A DNA stretch of 64,000 nucleotides from an uncultured Granulosicoccus sp. (GTDB taxonomy: Bacteria > Pseudomonadota > Gammaproteobacteria > Granulosicoccales > Granulosicoccaceae). Of the stretch, positions 1-8,469 are shown piece after piece (the stretch's first letter is position 1; each line of letters opens with the position of its first letter). A program made the translations under genes and the position numbers. Location: NCBI GenBank assembly GCA_947499955.1, contig CANMQI010000006.1, forward strand, positions 62,001-126,000, given 5' to 3'. A model generated the notes under the pieces. It was not told the DNA's origin. It did no database searches and worked only from the letters and a program-made list of their open reading frames with translations.

Positions 1-673
1 AGTTCAACAGCGACAGATAACTGCGAAGAGAGACACGTCCCTCGCCAAACGGGTTAGGCAGCAGTTCACCCGCTCCGTTGCCGAAAGGTTGAATGAACAC
101 GCGCCAGAAGCCGGACCAGGTGGGATTGCTGTCCTGCAATCTGGATAGATCGGTCTGCACCACCGGAATCCCGGCCTGCTGCAAGCGATTGAAATGCACC
201 GACTCCAGACCACCGTAAACGGTGTTTATCGGATCGCTGATGACGATGATCTGCAAGTCCGGGGAACGCTGCTGACTGGATATCAGGGCTGTCGTCAGCT
301 CGTCCGACAACGCTCGGTGCCTCTCCGGAATGGGCCCTTGCCAGGCATTGAACAGAAACATGTCCAGTAGTATGAAGTGCTCTGCCTGATCGATCATGCG
401 GAACACTTCATCGAATATCTCCTGCGACAGCTGGCGATGGCCTTGCTCACCTTGCCAGGTGTCGTCGTGAAGAAACTGCAAGTGACTGGCACTATGCTGC
501 ACACTCATCATACTGACGGCCACTGGCGGCGGCACCAACGAGCGCAGGAGAACCGACAACACCGCGTAGACCAGCACCGCAAACAGCAGCCATCGGGCAA
601 TACGGGGCCTACCCGCCCTCCCGATACAAGCACTGAAGTGACGAAATCTGCGCCAGGTCTTGGAATGACCCAC
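1..673 (-). CDS. Phospholipase D-like protein, partial (C-terminus beyond left edge)
   Basis: The minus strand is open from a GTG at 673 to the window edge, giving 224 codons with no stop. A GGAGG sits about 8 nt upstream of the GTG. An N-terminal membrane segment (WLLFAVLVYAVLSVLLRSLV, about residues 29-48) anchors the protein. Next comes a region typical of PLD-superfamily proteins related to cardiolipin synthase: AEHFILLDMFLFNAW, then IIVISDPINTVYGG and LPNPFGEGRVSLRSYLSLLN. The catalytic HKD motifs would normally follow this last stretch and so lie outside the window. The inferred role is membrane-linked phosphodiester transfer or hydrolysis; the substrate cannot be told. It is transcribed divergently from the exopolysaccharide cluster. 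Family placement is fairly confident, function is not. Confidence 0.72.
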   Translation of the reverse strand, partial: MGHSKTWRRFRHFSACIGRAGRPRIARWLLFAVLVYAVLSVLLRSLVPPPVAVSMMSVQHSASHLQFLHDDTWQGEQGHRQLSQEIFDEVFRMIDQAEHFILLDMFLFNAWQGPIPERHRALSDELTTALISSQQRSPDLQIIVISDPINTVYGGLESVHFNRLQQAGIPVVQTDLSRLQDSNPTWSGFWRVFIQPFGNGAGELLPNPFGEGRVSLRSYLSLLN

Positions 674-998
674 AAACTACCTCCGACTGATGTTTATTAA
701 AACAACTTCACAATTCAACGAAGGCGAGTTGCTACAATCGCGCCATCCCGATTCCGGAATAAGGGCCGGCTCTGTTTGCAATAGCAATCCCGATTTGATG
801 ACTACCACCCTCAAGCTTGCAGGTAGAACTCGCACAACCAATACGTCATGCAACACTCACAGTGCGTGAGCCAATAATAATAACAAGCACGGCAGCAGTG
901 AACGATTTGAGTGAACCCCGGGCACAAGTGATAAACGCCCCAGGCTCTATACTCATCAGGTTCATGGCCAAGCCAACGACGACGGACTTACAGCTTTG
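674..998. promoter_or_regulatory. Divergent intergenic region upstream of the exopolysaccharide cluster
   Basis: This 325-nt stretch has no convincing gene. It holds a small inverted repeat (CTCAC at 856-860, GTGAG at 866-870) and a direct repeat AGTGAAC at 897-903 and 910-916, 13 nt apart. A weak TATACT (948-953) lies about 45 nt before the downstream ATG, without a good -35. It must carry the promoters of both flanking genes, but no specific binding site can be named. Confidence 0.35.
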
Positions 999-3266
999 AT
1001 GAAGACTCTTAATTACCCGCAACCCGGCGCCCCTATGCAAGGATATGCAACCGTGCCAGCAACCAGTGACGCAAAAGAATACCTGCGCCTGATGCTGCGT
1101 CACAAGTTTGGTCTCTTTCTGACACTTCTGCTCGGCTTGTTTTTCGCGTGGCTCTATCTGATCAGCACCGAAAAGACTTACGAGACCTCCGCTCTGGTGG
1201 AAGTACTGGAAGAGCGCAACTATTTCGACGACGGTAGCAGTGTTGCCCAGACTGACTGGAATGCGCCGACCATCAAGGAAGAGGCCAACCTGCTGCGTTC
1301 TCGCAAGGTGCTCAGCCCGGTGGTCGAGGCCTTCGATCTGCGCACTTCTGCAGAACCGAAGCAACTCCCCATCCTGTCCGACCTGACGCGCGAAATCCCC
1401 GCGCTGGGCAATCTGGTCAGCCAGTTGTCATTCGCACGGAAATACGCCTGGAACGATGTCAGCATCACGCTGGCCGAACTGGTCGTCCCACGAGAGTGGG
1501 AAGATCGTGGACTGACACTGACGGCTCTGGGTGAAAATGCCTACCGGCTCGATGACGAAAATGGCGAAGAACTGATTGCACAGGCCGACATCGGTACTGC
1601 AGTGACTGTCGAGATTCCCGGTCGTGATGCGCTGACAATCAATGTCGCGGAGCTCGATGCACCGGCTGGTGTGGAATTCTCCGTCTCACGCGCCTCCCTG
1701 CAGGCGGCGGTCAGCCAGCTGCGCGCGAACCTCTCCACTGAAACCACCGACACCAAGTCGCGCATGGTGACAGTCAAGCTCCGTGGTCATGACCCCGTGC
1801 ACATCGCCGATCTGACCAATGCCATCCTGGGTGAATACACGGACGTGAAACTCGGTTCCCAGAACCGTTCATCCGATGAAAAGCTCGAAGTCTTTGAAGA
1901 GCAGCTGCCGAAAGTGGAAGCCGATCTGCGTGCAGCAGAACTTGCCTTGTCCAATTTCCGTCGCAACGCCGGCTCGTTCGGCGAAGACACGCAAACCAAC
2001 TTCAAGCTGGGCCAACTGGACAAGCTGGAAACCGAACTGCTGGAAAAGGAAGTCGAGCGCGATGACCTGCTGAAGCGTTATACGGTCAACCACCCCACGC
2101 CCAAACGCCTGCAGAAGGAAATCGATGTACTCAACGACAAGCTGCGTCAAGTTCGTGGCACTCTGAGTGCGCGCCCCGATACACAGCGTGAGTTGACCAT
2201 CCTGGAAGATGAGCTGGAAACCAAGCGCAAGCTGTTCATCGAGATTTCGGAAGGCCTGCAGAAACTGCGACTGTCCAATGTCGGCAACGTCGGCGAAGTC
2301 CAGATCATCGACGATGCCTTGCCACCTCGCAAGCCGGTTTCCCCGAGTGCCTTGCTGGCGATCGTTGGCGGCACACTGACAACGCTGTTTCTCTACACGC
2401 TCTATCTGACCCTGCGCTCGGCGCTGTCCACCGTCATCAGTGACCAGGACTCACTGGAAAGAGCCTCAGGTCTGCCGGTTTACATGAACATCCCCAAGAG
2501 TTCGGCCCAGCGACGCCTGGGTAGCCCTACCGCAGTCAACCCGCGCAAACTTCTGCCAGGCAGTAGTGGTGGCGATGCCAGCAAGGCCATTTCGGGCAAT
2601 GTACTGGCCCTGTCGAAGCCGGAAGACTATTCCATCGAGAATCTGCGTGGCCTGCGCAGCATGCTCGAAGATGTCATGGCCGATGCCGACAACAACGTGC
2701 TGATGTTCACCAGCCCCTTGCCCAGCATGGGCAAGTCCTTCCTGAGCATGAACCTGGCGGTACTGGTCGCACAGACAGGCAAGAAGGTGCTGTTGATCGA
2801 CTCCGACTACCAACGGGGTCAGCTGCACAAGTCTCTGGGACTGCCGGTCGGACCAGGCCTGCCCGAAGTCGTGCGTGGCAAGAGCGAGTTGAAGGAAACC
2901 GTGAAGGCGACTTCTGTTGCCAACCTGTATTGCATACCACGGGGTTACTCCGGCGCCGGTAATGGTGGCGTTGACATGCCGAGCGACAAGGAGTTCGGGG
3001 CTTTCCTGAACGCCGTGGCGCCTCGTTTCGACCTCGTCATCATCGACACCCCACCGGTTTTGAGTGTTTCAACAGCCGCTTCACTGGGCAAACACGCAGG
3101 TTCTACTATCATGGTAGTAAAGGAAGGCGAAGTGAAGGAGCCACAACTGAATGAAGCCCTCAAGCGACTGACATTTTCAGGTGTTCGCGTGAGTGGTTGC
3201 ATCATGAATGGCTCGTCAACTCCGACGCCCAGACACTACACCTATTACCAGGAACAATTGGACTGA
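999..3266 (+). CDS. Wzz/BY-kinase polysaccharide co-polymerase (Wzc-like)
   Basis: Wzc-type proteins control chain length and export of Wzy-dependent polysaccharides through cycles of tyrosine autophosphorylation at the inner membrane. The 755-residue protein has TM1 near residues 36-57, a long periplasmic coiled coil, and a proline-rich PPRKPVSP followed by TM2 near residues 445-475. A cytoplasmic BY-kinase domain follows: Walker A (SPLPSMGKSFLSMNLA, about 570-585), Walker A' (VLLIDSDYQRG, about 600) and Walker B (LVIIDTPPVL, about 678). The C-terminus is tyrosine-rich (HYTYYQEQ), as expected for the autophosphorylated tail. The ATG at 999 is preferred over the TTG at 996; neither has a clear Shine-Dalgarno. 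It is the first gene of the cluster; no Wza-type outer-membrane exporter or phosphatase gene is seen in the window. Confidence 0.9.
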   Translation: MKTLNYPQPGAPMQGYATVPATSDAKEYLRLMLRHKFGLFLTLLLGLFFAWLYLISTEKTYETSALVEVLEERNYFDDGSSVAQTDWNAPTIKEEANLLRSRKVLSPVVEAFDLRTSAEPKQLPILSDLTREIPALGNLVSQLSFARKYAWNDVSITLAELVVPREWEDRGLTLTALGENAYRLDDENGEELIAQADIGTAVTVEIPGRDALTINVAELDAPAGVEFSVSRASLQAAVSQLRANLSTETTDTKSRMVTVKLRGHDPVHIADLTNAILGEYTDVKLGSQNRSSDEKLEVFEEQLPKVEADLRAAELALSNFRRNAGSFGEDTQTNFKLGQLDKLETELLEKEVERDDLLKRYTVNHPTPKRLQKEIDVLNDKLRQVRGTLSARPDTQRELTILEDELETKRKLFIEISEGLQKLRLSNVGNVGEVQIIDDALPPRKPVSPSALLAIVGGTLTTLFLYTLYLTLRSALSTVISDQDSLERASGLPVYMNIPKSSAQRRLGSPTAVNPRKLLPGSSGGDASKAISGNVLALSKPEDYSIENLRGLRSMLEDVMADADNNVLMFTSPLPSMGKSFLSMNLAVLVAQTGKKVLLIDSDYQRGQLHKSLGLPVGPGLPEVVRGKSELKETVKATSVANLYCIPRGYSGAGNGGVDMPSDKEFGAFLNAVAPRFDLVIIDTPPVLSVSTAASLGKHAGSTIMVVKEGEVKEPQLNEALKRLTFSGVRVSGCIMNGSSTPTPRHYTYYQEQLD

Positions 3267-3483
3267 AGAAGCACGAGTGAAACAATGTGTCCCTTGGGGT
3301 TTATGTGCCTGCTACTGCAGACACTGTAATACCCTTTAGTTACATTAACCAAACGAGTCAGCTGTCACGCAACCATAATGTTGCTTGCAGTAATATCACT
3401 TGAATTTCAATTATTTAACACGGGCTCCTGGCAACAGATCAGGAAGCTCAGTGTCATGTCCGATTCGGATACAGGAGAACAAG

Positions 3484-4227
3484 GTGTCAGGCGCCAGCGC
3501 AATAAAAAACAATCAGAGCAACACAGTCTTGGATACTGAAAGTGCCAACGCGGCTTATATAAACGATCTGCCAGTCGATGAAGAACGTCTGAGTACACTG
3601 GTACACAGCGACACCTCGACACTGTGGCCCATCACAGGGATCAATGCAGCTGTCAAGCGCCTCGAGGATTTTGTCTTCGGTTCGATCGCCCTGCTGATTC
3701 TGTTTCCCCTGATGGCCTTGATCTCCATCGCGATCAAGTTGGACAGCACCGGCCCTGCGCTGTTCTGCCAGGCTCGAAGTGGTCGTAACCGCGAGATCAT
3801 CAAGGTTTACAAATTCCGTACGATGTACCAGACCGGTTCGCAGGAGTTCAAGCAGGCTCAGAAGGATGACCCGCGCATTACCCGAATCGGTGCCTTTCTG
3901 CGTCGCACCAGCCTGGATGAGCTGCCCCAGCTGTTCAACGTGATTCAGGGTTCCATGTCCATGGTCGGTCCTCGCCCACACCCTCTGAAACTGGATGAAG
4001 ACTTCAAATACGTGATCCCTGCGCTGGGTTCTCGTTATTGTGTCAAGCCGGGTATCACAGGCTGGGCTCAGATCAATGGCTTTCGCGGTGAAACCCGTCG
4101 GGTCAGTGACATGGTGTCCCGTATCGAACATGACCGCTATTACGTGAAGCACTGGTCACTGTTCCTCGATATCAAGATCCTCGTCCTGACAGTGTTCAAG
4201 GGCTGGACTCACAAGAACGCCTACTGA
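3484..4227 (+). CDS. Undecaprenyl-phosphate sugar phosphotransferase (ExoY/WcaJ-type initiating transferase)
   Basis: This enzyme class moves a hexose-1-phosphate from a UDP-sugar to undecaprenyl phosphate and so starts the repeat unit. One membrane segment (FGSIALLILFPLMALISIAI) precedes the family core: KVYKFRTMY, RITRIGAFLRRTSLDELPQL, GSMSMVGPRP and VKPGITGWAQINGFRGET. The frame is open from a TTG at 3400, but the GTG at 3484 has GGAG 6 nt upstream and gives a normal 247-residue short ExoY-like protein, so I chose it. The larger WbaP/WcaJ membrane domain is absent. It sits 217 nt after the co-polymerase gene, so it may have its own promoter. Sugar specificity (glucose or galactose) cannot be read from the sequence. 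Confidence 0.92.
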   Translation: MSGASAIKNNQSNTVLDTESANAAYINDLPVDEERLSTLVHSDTSTLWPITGINAAVKRLEDFVFGSIALLILFPLMALISIAIKLDSTGPALFCQARSGRNREIIKVYKFRTMYQTGSQEFKQAQKDDPRITRIGAFLRRTSLDELPQLFNVIQGSMSMVGPRPHPLKLDEDFKYVIPALGSRYCVKPGITGWAQINGFRGETRRVSDMVSRIEHDRYYVKHWSLFLDIKILVLTVFKGWTHKNAY

Positions 4228-4461
4228 TTTTCCCAGCTGTAACGGGGCCCTCGACCAGAAGGGCTCCACTGCCACCGGCAGCCACGAGCGCCTGCCGGCA
4301 GTCAATTTTCAGGCGCGGCCACGGTTGTAGACCGAGAGCCCTGCAGCCGATAAGGTATCGAGTCACGACGTGACCTATGCTCGAAACAGATACCGGAAAT
4401 TTCAGCATCGCAGCTCCCTGTCGGGACTGCCTGCTCCCTCAACCTCCAAGTGTTTCTTACG

Positions 4462-5250
4462 ATGGCAACTGATCCTGCTGGACTGCCTCAGCGATCCCTG
4501 CTGGGATTTTTCGCACACCCGGGTACCCTGGAAGACTATCTCCAGCTGACCGAATCCACCGTGCAGAATTCCGAGCGCCGCAGCGTGCTGTACCACAACC
4601 TGCATTCGCTCTACAGCTATTTCACAGACGCTGAACTGCGAAAGCATTATCAGGGCGCCACCGTTCTGGTTGATGGCATGCCCGTCATCTGGCTCATGCA
4701 GTTGCTGCGCATCCCGGTTACGCGCGCGCATCGCCTGACCTACGTCGACTTCATCATGCCATTGATGCAACTGGCTCGCGACCGGGACTGGACCGTCTTT
4801 CACGTCGGCCAGAATGCGGATATACAGTCACGCGCCATGGATATCGTGCGCGAGCAATGCCCGGGCGTCAACCTGACCGGTCATGATGGCTACTTCGACC
4901 AGACTCCGATGAGTGCGGAGAGTCTGGCTGTCATCGACGAGATGAACGCGAGTAACGCGAAAATCGTGTTGATCGGTTTTGGAGCGCCGAAGCAGGAAGC
5001 CTGGTTATACGCGCACCGCCACCTGATCAATGCACCGATCGTGTTCACCTGCGGCGCCTGCATGGAATATGTCGCAGGCGCAGTCAAGACCCCTCCTCGC
5101 TGGATGGGACGACTGGGACTGGAGTGGAGCTTCCGCCTGCTCGAGAACCCCCGTCGCTTCGCATTCCGCTACCTGGTCGAACCGGTATTGCTGGGCGCTA
5201 TACTTCTCAAGAACGGCATGGGCATGCTGATCAGTAACAAGCGAGCCTGA
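4462..5250 (+). CDS. WecG/TagA/CpsF-family glycosyltransferase
   Basis: Members of this GT26 family add a sugar such as ManNAc(A) or glucose to a lipid-linked acceptor on the cytoplasmic face. The sequence shows the family signatures: VLVDGMPVIWLM near residue 70, VFHVGQ (GT26 commonly has FLLGG/LFGA here), and VLIGFGAPKQEAWL near residue 175, followed by CGACMEYVAGAVKTPPRWM. The C-terminus (LEWSFRLLENPRRFAFRYL) is also typical. The frame also has a GTG at 4450; neither start has a good ribosome site, and ATG 4462 gives 262 residues. It lies 234 nt after the initiating transferase and 5 nt before the flippase gene. The likely job is an early glycosyl transfer onto the Und-PP-sugar. Confidence 0.9.
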   Translation: MATDPAGLPQRSLLGFFAHPGTLEDYLQLTESTVQNSERRSVLYHNLHSLYSYFTDAELRKHYQGATVLVDGMPVIWLMQLLRIPVTRAHRLTYVDFIMPLMQLARDRDWTVFHVGQNADIQSRAMDIVREQCPGVNLTGHDGYFDQTPMSAESLAVIDEMNASNAKIVLIGFGAPKQEAWLYAHRHLINAPIVFTCGACMEYVAGAVKTPPRWMGRLGLEWSFRLLENPRRFAFRYLVEPVLLGAILLKNGMGMLISNKRA

Positions 5251-5255
5251 ACACG

Positions 5256-6614
5256 GTGACAAGCGTTGACACAGCCGATGAGCGGCCGGCAGCCATGACG
5301 GGGGCACAGACAGCAATGGAGCCGCCAGGTGCGAAAAACGGCATGTCAGGCGGAGGAATCACAGGCAAGCTCATACAGTTGGTGACCTCCCGGCTTGCCC
5401 TGTCCGTCGGCGCTCAGGCACTGGTCAGCGGCTTTCACTTCGCGCTGAATCTGGTACTGCTGCGGCTGGTGACACCGTACGACTACGGCATCTTTGCCTT
5501 CGCCTTCGTTCTCGCCATGTTCGCATCAGCAATCAACAATGCGCTGATCTCGACACCGCTGACGGTCTACACCCCTATCGTCAAGGATCCCGTCGAGAGG
5601 TCACGGCAGGAAGGGATGTTCAGCACGCTGAACCTGATGCTGTTCATCGCACTGGTTGTCTGCGGATTCATCTACTCGGGCTGGAGTGAGCAGGACGCCA
5701 GCGTGACACTCTCGGTAGCCCTGTTCGTGGCCATCTACTCGGCTCGCCACTTCAGCCGCAGTGCCGGCTACGCCCGCATGCGGCCCCTGGTAACGGCGTC
5801 TGGCGACGCCACCTATGTCGGCACAGGCATCATCGTGATGCTGGGCGTTGCGCTGTGGGTGGATGAACTGAGTATCAGTCATGTGTTACTGGCGCTGGTC
5901 GCGGCCAATCTGGCCGCCATGCTGGTGGAACGTTATCGATTGCATGGCAGCGGCCGCAAGTGGCTGACGCTGGCGGGCATCAGTAGCTATCGCGATGTCT
6001 GGGAGCAATCCCGCTGGGCGCTGGCAGGATCCCTGACCACCCTGTTTCTGGCTCAGGCGCACAGCTTGATCATCACGGCGACCAATGGCCCCAACGCCTA
6101 TGCACCACTGGCCGCAGGCTTCGTGCTCTTTGGTCCGGTGCGAGTGGCCTTGCTGACCTGGCAGAACATGGTCAAACCGGAACTGGCTGTTGCCCTGTCA
6201 GAGTCAAGACACCTCGCCGTCAAGAAACAGATCAAGACCACCAGTCTGTTGATGGCGGGCGCCGTACTGGCTATGGGTGTGATGTTGTTGATCCTGTGGC
6301 CATGGATACATGCCTTTCTGTATGCCGACCAATATGCAGACAAACCCATGGGGCTGATCGTTGCCACCTGGTCGATCATCACGCTGTTTGCGGCCAGTTA
6401 CAATGCACCGGCCGCAGCATTGCAAGCCATGCGAGACTTCCGTGTACTGGCCATGGCCAGCGTCTACGGCGCCATGCTCAGCGGTGTGCTGGTCAGCTTC
6501 ACGCTCTACTTCTTCAAACCAGAGACGACGCTACTCGGCATACTGGCAGCCGAAGCATTCATGGCGGTATATCTGACCCGCATCCTCCATCGCCGACTAC
6601 AAGCAGTCTCGTGA
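5256..6614 (+). CDS. Polysaccharide flippase, Wzx-like (MOP superfamily)
   Basis: This 452-residue polytopic membrane protein carries a dozen or so hydrophobic segments, beginning at LALSVGAQALVSGFHFALNL. It has the loose motif pattern of Wzx/RfbX oligosaccharide flippases (LRLVTPYDYGIFAFAFVLAM near residues 70-90). Such proteins move the completed lipid-linked repeat across the inner membrane to the polymerase. The start is a GTG at 5256, only 5 nt after the WecG-like gene; an ATG at 5295 is possible. The stop codon overlaps the GTG of the next glycosyltransferase gene (GTGA), which implies translational coupling. Flippases are poorly conserved, so the call rests on topology plus context. 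Confidence 0.82.
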   Translation: MTSVDTADERPAAMTGAQTAMEPPGAKNGMSGGGITGKLIQLVTSRLALSVGAQALVSGFHFALNLVLLRLVTPYDYGIFAFAFVLAMFASAINNALISTPLTVYTPIVKDPVERSRQEGMFSTLNLMLFIALVVCGFIYSGWSEQDASVTLSVALFVAIYSARHFSRSAGYARMRPLVTASGDATYVGTGIIVMLGVALWVDELSISHVLLALVAANLAAMLVERYRLHGSGRKWLTLAGISSYRDVWEQSRWALAGSLTTLFLAQAHSLIITATNGPNAYAPLAAGFVLFGPVRVALLTWQNMVKPELAVALSESRHLAVKKQIKTTSLLMAGAVLAMGVMLLILWPWIHAFLYADQYADKPMGLIVATWSIITLFAASYNAPAAALQAMRDFRVLAMASVYGAMLSGVLVSFTLYFFKPETTLLGILAAEAFMAVYLTRILHRRLQAVS

Positions 6615-7525
6615 AAACCGTTCTGTGCATCTGTACCTATCGTCGTCCGGCAGGGCTACGCAAACTGCTGGAGACACTTCCGCGGCTCACCGACACGGAC
6701 GGTCTGGAAATCGTTGTATCCGATAACGATGCTGCCGCTGAAGGCCTGGCAGTCTGTGACGCACTGCGCAGCGCTGGCTACCCTTTCCCCCTGCACACGG
6801 TGGCAGCCACCGAGCCTGGCATTTCAGCAGCACGCAATGCCGCCTGCACCCGCGCGCTGACACTTGCGCCGCAGCTGCTTGCCTTTCTCGATGACGACGA
6901 ATGGCCAGAGCCACAGTGGCTGTCCGAACTCCAGCGTGTCCAGCAAACGTGCCGGGTGGACGTGGTTGGTGGCCCGACACGACCCGAATTTCCCGACGGT
7001 ACTGACGAGTCGATCCGGCAGAATGCCTACTATGGGGCGGATATGGGCTTGCCTGATCAAACGCCCTGCCAGTTACAGGCCGGCGGCAATTTTCTGATCA
7101 CCAGTGACGCTCTGCGGGCACTGGCACCGGAATTCTTCAATCATGCCTTTGCCCATTCAGGCGGTGAAGACCTCGCCTTTTTCCTGCAACTCCAGCAACT
7201 GGGCTATTCGATGGCCTGGGCGGCAAACGCCATTGTCCATGAACCGGTACCGAGCGAGCGACTGCAGGATGGCTGGGTACAACAGCGCGTGGTCAACATT
7301 CACAACTCACGGGTCAGGGTCATGCAACTACTGCAACCCGGTCTGCGTCACAGCCTGGTACGAGGCCTGAAGACCGTGGCACTGGGTATCCAGACCGCTC
7401 TGGCCTGCTGCCTGGCTTGGCTGCGTCCCTCCTGGACAGACCGTGCCCGTCAACTGCGCTGGAAACTGCGTGGCAAGATGAGTGCTCATCTGGGTCACGC
7501 TACCATTCGGAACGAGAACTACTGA
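6611..7525 (+). CDS. Family 2 glycosyltransferase
   Basis: GT-A fold glycosyltransferase of 304 residues. It shows CICTYRRPAGLRKLLETL at the N-terminus, VVSDND near residue 38, GISAARNAA, and the metal-binding FLDDDEWPEPQWL near residue 95. A later GGNFLI and SGGEDLAFFLQLQQLGY match the acceptor part of GT2 enzymes. The GTG at 6611 overlaps the flippase stop by 4 nt and is chosen although the frame stays open further upstream inside the flippase gene. A hydrophobic patch near the end (LKTVALGIQTALACCLAWL) suggests membrane attachment. The sugar and linkage are unknown; it presumably builds the exopolysaccharide repeat unit. Confidence 0.9.
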   Translation: MKTVLCICTYRRPAGLRKLLETLPRLTDTDGLEIVVSDNDAAAEGLAVCDALRSAGYPFPLHTVAATEPGISAARNAACTRALTLAPQLLAFLDDDEWPEPQWLSELQRVQQTCRVDVVGGPTRPEFPDGTDESIRQNAYYGADMGLPDQTPCQLQAGGNFLITSDALRALAPEFFNHAFAHSGGEDLAFFLQLQQLGYSMAWAANAIVHEPVPSERLQDGWVQQRVVNIHNSRVRVMQLLQPGLRHSLVRGLKTVALGIQTALACCLAWLRPSWTDRARQLRWKLRGKMSAHLGHATIRNENY

Positions 7526-8469
7526 TGAACCCGCGCTTCTCCATAGTCATACCTACCTACAATCGATCGGCCTCGGTGCTGGATACACTGCAATCGTGCT
7601 TTGAGCAGACCTGCGGTGACTTCGAAGTGGTGGTGGTCGACGATGGTTCCAGCGATGACACGCGAGCGGTTCTTGCAACGATCGACGATCCACGTCTGAC
7701 CGTGGTGCATCAGGACAATGCAGGTCCGGCAGCAGCACGCAACCACGGCATGAAAGTCGCAAGCGGCCAGTACATCGCCTTTCTCGATTCCGATGATCGC
7801 TGGTATCCGACGTTTCTGGAAGTGGCAAACGCCTGCCTCGAGGAGCATGGAGACGTGCTGCTGTACGGACAGATCATCGTTGATCGTGGTGTGGATCGCT
7901 ACTGGGTGAAGCCTGCACGAGCGCTGGGCGCCGAGGAGTCGATTTTCGACTATCTGTACGTCGATGGCAGCTTCATACAGACCAGCACCATGGTCATGCC
8001 GCGTGAACTTGCCGCCAAGGTGCAGTGGGATGAGTCCGTGACTTTCGGTGACAACGACCAGTTTGCCATCGACTGCTGGCACACCGGTATCCCCTTTCAC
8101 ATGCTGCCGGAGCCGCTGACCCTGTATGCCGATGTCATCAGCGCGGATGCCCTGTCGCAGCTGCCCATTCATGCCGGGAAATCCGAGAAGTACACCAACT
8201 TCTTTCGCTGGATGGATACTCAGAAGAAGGTGATGTCGCCAATCGCCCGTGCTGGTTTCAGAGCCCGTTTCGAAAGTGTTGGCCTGGCACGTTCAGCGCC
8301 CCTGCAGAGCCTTGGCCTGCTCTGGAAGGCATACAGAGCTGGCGCCATGAGCCCATTGGGCATGGTCCGACAAAGTATCCAGAACCTCTTCCCACGATTC
8401 TATCGCCGTCTGGTGGATCAGTATGTGCGGCTTCGCGGATTGACGCTCGAGCAGGCCCGGCGTCAGTGA
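7525..8469 (+). CDS. Family 2 glycosyltransferase
   Basis: A second GT2 enzyme, 314 residues, with the classic N-terminus FSIVIPTYNRSASVLDTLQS, VVVVDDGSSDDTRAVL and the DxD-type FLDSDDRWYPTFL near residue 90. The ATG at 7525 overlaps the last base of the preceding stop (TGATG). The frame remains open upstream to 7417 but that part lies inside the previous gene. The stop overlaps the GTG of the next gene. No membrane segment is visible, so it likely works on the lipid-linked intermediate from the cytoplasm. Donor sugar unknown. Confidence 0.92.
   Translation: MNPRFSIVIPTYNRSASVLDTLQSCFEQTCGDFEVVVVDDGSSDDTRAVLATIDDPRLTVVHQDNAGPAAARNHGMKVASGQYIAFLDSDDRWYPTFLEVANACLEEHGDVLLYGQIIVDRGVDRYWVKPARALGAEESIFDYLYVDGSFIQTSTMVMPRELAAKVQWDESVTFGDNDQFAIDCWHTGIPFHMLPEPLTLYADVISADALSQLPIHAGKSEKYTNFFRWMDTQKKVMSPIARAGFRARFESVGLARSAPLQSLGLLWKAYRAGAMSPLGMVRQSIQNLFPRFYRRLVDQYVRLRGLTLEQARRQ

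Noticed and set aside
6296-6610. Extended N-terminus for the first GT2 gene
   Set aside because: It lies in the flippase gene in another frame with low-complexity His/Arg-rich sequence; the GTG at 6611 coupled to the flippase stop is a better start.
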